A DNA stretch of 40,981 nt from assembly GCA_017859995.1 (NCBI GenBank), contig JAFJUR010000022.1, forward strand, positions 1 to 40,981, given 5' to 3'. The DNA is from Holophagaceae bacterium (GTDB lineage Bacteria > Acidobacteriota > Holophagae > Holophagales > Holophagaceae). This document shows positions 38,468 through 40,981 of this stretch, piece after piece (position 1 is the first letter of the stretch; each line of letters starts with the position of its first letter). The notes under the pieces were generated by a model. That model was given only the letters and a program-made list of their open reading frames with translations. It did no database searches and was not told where the DNA came from. A program made the position numbers and the translations under genes.

Positions 38468-39954
38468 GGACGGGCTTCCTCGTGGGCATGGAGGGCATCG
38501 AGGGTGCGATGTATCTCTTCAAACATGACGCGGTCGGCCCAGGGGGCGCAAGCCTTGGCGAGGCGGTCCATCAGGGGTTGCAGCCCCGCCGCCGGGGCCA
38601 GCCCGAGGATGCGGACGCCCTCCAGGGCCATGCGGGCCTCGATGGCGAGGACCTGCTCCAGGGCGTCCACGGCCCGCAGCAGCTTGCGCGCGGCGATGGG
38701 GCCCATGCTCACGTGATCCTCCTTGCCGGCGCTGGTGGGGATCGTGTCCACGCAGGCGGGGTGGGCCAGGCCCTTCATCTCGCTCACCAGGGCCGCGGAG
38801 GTGACGTGGGCCATCATGAAGCCCGATTCCAGGCCGCCGTTCTGGGTGAGGAAGGCGGGCAGGTCCGAGTAGGCCGGGTTGACCAGGCGCTCCTGGCGCC
38901 GCTCGGAGATGCTGGCCAGGTCTGCCGCCGCGATGGCGAGCACGTCGCAGGCGAAGGCCGGGTACTGGCCGTGGAAGTTGCCGCCGGAGCGGGACTCCTG
39001 GGTGTCGGTGAAGATCATCGGGTTGTCGGTGGCGCTGTTGAGCTCCCGCTCCAGGATGGCGCCGGCGAACTGGAGGGCGTCCAGGGTCACGCCGTGCACT
39101 TGGGGGATGCAGCGGAGGCTGTAGGCGTCCTGCACCCGGTGGCAGTCCCGGTGGCTATCGGCGATGGCGCTGGATTCGCCCAGCAGCTGCCGCATGTGCT
39201 CGGCCACGCGGATCTGGCCAGGGTGGGGCCGGGCCGCGTGGATGCGGGGGTCGAAGGCGGCGCGGGTGCCGCGCAGCGCCTCCAGGCTCAGGGCGGCGAT
39301 CTCGTCCGCCAGGGCCGCCAGGCGGGTGAACTTCTCCACCGCCAGGTTGCCCAGCGACGTGATGAGCTGGGTGCCGTTGATGAGCGCCAGGCCCTCCTTG
39401 GCCTGGAGGGTCACGGGCCGGAGGCCGGCCGCGGCCAGCGCCTCGCCGCCCGGGATCTGGCGATCGCTGGACCAGGCCAGCCCCTCTCCCACGAGCATCA
39501 GGGCCATGTGGGCCAGGGGGGCCAGGTCGCCGCTGGCGCCCACGCTGCCCTGGCTGGGCACCACGGGCACCACGTCGCGGTTGAGGCACTCGGCGAGCAG
39601 GCGGATGGGCTCGGGCCGGATGCCGCTGTGCCCCTTCAGCAGGCAGTTGATGCGGGCGGCCATGAGGGCCCGGGTCTGGTCCTTGGGCAGGGGCTCGCCC
39701 ACGCCCGCCGCATGGCTGCGGATCAGGTTGAGCTGGAGCTGCTGCAGCTGGTCGGGCGCGATGACCACGGTGGCGAACTGGCCGAAGCCGGTGTTGATGC
39801 CGTAGACCGTGCGGCCCTCGGCCACGATGCGGTCGACCACGGCGCGGTTCTCGGCCACGACGGCGAGGGCCCCTTCGTCGAGCGCCACGCCTTCTCCCGC
39901 GGCGATGCGGGCCAGCAGGGGGGCGGTGAGGGAGCGTCCATCCAGGCGGATCAT
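38464..39954 (-). CDS. hutH: Histidine ammonia-lyase
   Basis: 496 residues from ATG at 39954, overlapping the transporter stop by ATGA. Converts histidine to urocanate, first step of histidine degradation. The Ala140-Ser141-Gly142 triad (GSVGASGDLAPLAHM) forms the MIO cofactor. Tyr51 in TVYGINTGFGQFA, the NSATDNPMIF loop and FHGQYPAFACDVLA are in place, giving a full-length lyase. The other hut genes are not in the window; only the transporter precedes it. Tyrosine- or phenylalanine-specific lyases share most motifs, but the length and His-type pattern favour HutH. Confidence 0.93.
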   Translation of the reverse strand: MIRLDGRSLTAPLLARIAAGEGVALDEGALAVVAENRAVVDRIVAEGRTVYGINTGFGQFATVVIAPDQLQQLQLNLIRSHAAGVGEPLPKDQTRALMAARINCLLKGHSGIRPEPIRLLAECLNRDVVPVVPSQGSVGASGDLAPLAHMALMLVGEGLAWSSDRQIPGGEALAAAGLRPVTLQAKEGLALINGTQLITSLGNLAVEKFTRLAALADEIAALSLEALRGTRAAFDPRIHAARPHPGQIRVAEHMRQLLGESSAIADSHRDCHRVQDAYSLRCIPQVHGVTLDALQFAGAILERELNSATDNPMIFTDTQESRSGGNFHGQYPAFACDVLAIAAADLASISERRQERLVNPAYSDLPAFLTQNGGLESGFMMAHVTSAALVSEMKGLAHPACVDTIPTSAGKEDHVSMGPIAARKLLRAVDALEQVLAIEARMALEGVRILGLAPAAGLQPLMDRLAKACAPWADRVMFEEIHRTLDALHAHEEARP

Positions 39955-40981
39955 CGGGCTTCCTTGGGGGAGATGGTGAGGGCGAGGAGCAGGGCCAGGC
40001 CCAGGGTCAGGCCGGCCACCGTGTAGGTGGCATCGCCGCCCCACCGGGCGAAGATGAAGGTGCCCACGGCGGGGCCGATGATACGGCCCAGGCCGGTCAT
40101 GGCGTTGAGCACGCCGAAGAGGCTGCCCTGGTCCTCGGGGGGCGTGAGGCGGCTGGCCAGGGCCGTGCCGGCGGTGTTGCCCATGCCGCTGCCCCAGGAG
40201 AGGGGAATGAGGATCAGCAAGAAGGGCCACATCCAGGCGAGCCTGGGCATGAGGGGCAGGGCGAGGCCCATGAGCACCAGGCCGGTGATGAGGGCCACCC
40301 GCTCGGGAATGCGCTTGGCCACCAGCCGGACGAGGCCGCCCTGGTAGATCACGAGCAGCACGCCGATGCCCGCGAAGAGGTAGCCCACCTCGCGCTGGTG
40401 GAAGTCGAAGCGCTGGTGGACCATCAGCGCGAAGGTGCCCTCCATCATGGCGAAGCCCGCCATGGCCAGCAGGGAGACGCCCAGGATCTGGGGCATGCCG
40501 CGGCGCTTGATGGCCTTCACGAGGGCGTGGCCCCGGCTTTCGTGGGAACGGGCCCGGGCGCGCACCTCGTCCGTGAGGGTCTCGGGCAGCCACAGCAGGA
40601 CCATCAGTGAAGCGGTGAGGGAGAGGCCCGCCGCCACGAAAAAGGGCAGGTGCCAGCCGCGGGTCTCGAGCAGGTGATGGCCGAAGGCGCTGCCGCTGAG
40701 CACGCCCGCCATGGCGGGGCCCAGCACGAAGCCCAGGCCGAAGGCGGCGCCGATCATGCCCATGACCTTCAGCCATGGCCGCCTGGGCCACGGAGATGTT
40801 GCCGCCCGTGATCCCGTCGAGGATCCGTGCGGCCAGCATCCATTCGAAGCGGCTGGTGAGGGCGAGCATCAGGTAGCCCAGAGCCGAGCCCACGAGGCTC
40901 ATCCACAGCACGGGTTTCCGGCCCACCAGGTCGGAGACCCGGCCCAGGATGGGCGAGGCGATGAACTGCATGAGGCTGAAG
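39951..40981 (-). pseudogene. MFS transporter (TetA-like), frameshifted and cut by window edge
   Basis: The frame enters from the right edge with FSLMQFIASPILGRVSDLVGRKPVLW, which contains the MFS motif A (G-R-x-S-D-x-x-G-R-K). It breaks in the region 40768-40773 after NISVAQAAMA. The rest continues in another frame from GMIGAAFGLGFVLGP at 40763 to the stop at 39951. Family proteins have about eight more residues here (A-D-x-T-x-x-x-x-R-A-K type), so about 25 bases seem to be missing. Relatives are multidrug/tetracycline-type or sugar exporters. It overlaps hutH by ATGA, so a role in histidine or urocanate transport is possible but unproven. Confidence 0.8.

Overview
The window looks like a bacterial chromosome segment in two parts. 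Bases 1 to about 13570 are an integron gene-cassette array. The rest is high-GC chromosome. The flanking genes (fused KorA/KorB 2-oxoacid:ferredoxin oxidoreductase, an MglA-like GTPase with an acidic/proline-rich tail, a LolA-like carrier, LexA, PAS/HEAT signalling genes) suit a high-GC Gram-negative. Holophaga/Geothrix-type Acidobacteriota is my best guess, inferred from the general look of the proteins and not from any marker gene.

Array (1-13567). About 120-nt imperfect palindromes recur after every gene. Each opens with RYYYAAC (usually GCCTAAC) and closes with GTTRRRY (usually GTTAGGC). Inside is a second pair of boxes (GCTCAAC / GGTTAGC) in which the left copy carries extra bases, and then a long stem. 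This is the anatomy of attC sites. I count 23 recognisable sites plus two decayed ones, all in the same orientation and most 122-124 nt and nearly identical, as in large sedentary chromosomal integrons. All cassette genes are on the + strand. They are short, AT-richer than the flanks, mostly unrecognisable, and strikingly rich in lipoproteins and small membrane proteins. Four cassettes have no convincing ORF. Site orientation puts attI and the integrase to the left of base 1, and none is in the window. The right end is decaying: the R' box is mutated at 12027, the last sites are degenerate, and the last genes (a DJ-1/PfpI protein and a PAS/CxxC protein) are of recognisable families.

Accessory strip (13568-19861). 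A one-direction row of small single-domain genes follows: RibD-C/DHFR-like, SRPBCC/AHSA1, DUF3788, DUF1801, YCII, DoxX-like, VOC, three GNATs (one resembling AAC(3)-I), VOC and DUF488. Several overlap or are tightly spaced.

Core region (20005-40981). In order: gnd (-); a MarR regulator overlapping a ClC channel with CBS domains; an unknown 340-aa protein and a hemerythrin; tRNA-Ala(CGC) (-) with terminator; korA-korB (-); lexA, apparently leaderless, followed by a hairpin tandem repeat; an isopropylmalate-dehydrogenase-like gene (-) divergent from an exported peroxiredoxin; an MglA-like GTPase gene broken by two small deletions; a LolA-like gene; and a long leftward operon. That operon reads MFS transporter (broken, runs off the edge), hutH, HD-domain protein, HEAT-repeat protein, sensor histidine kinase, ppa and HAD phosphatase, with 4-nt start/stop overlaps at its first four junctions.
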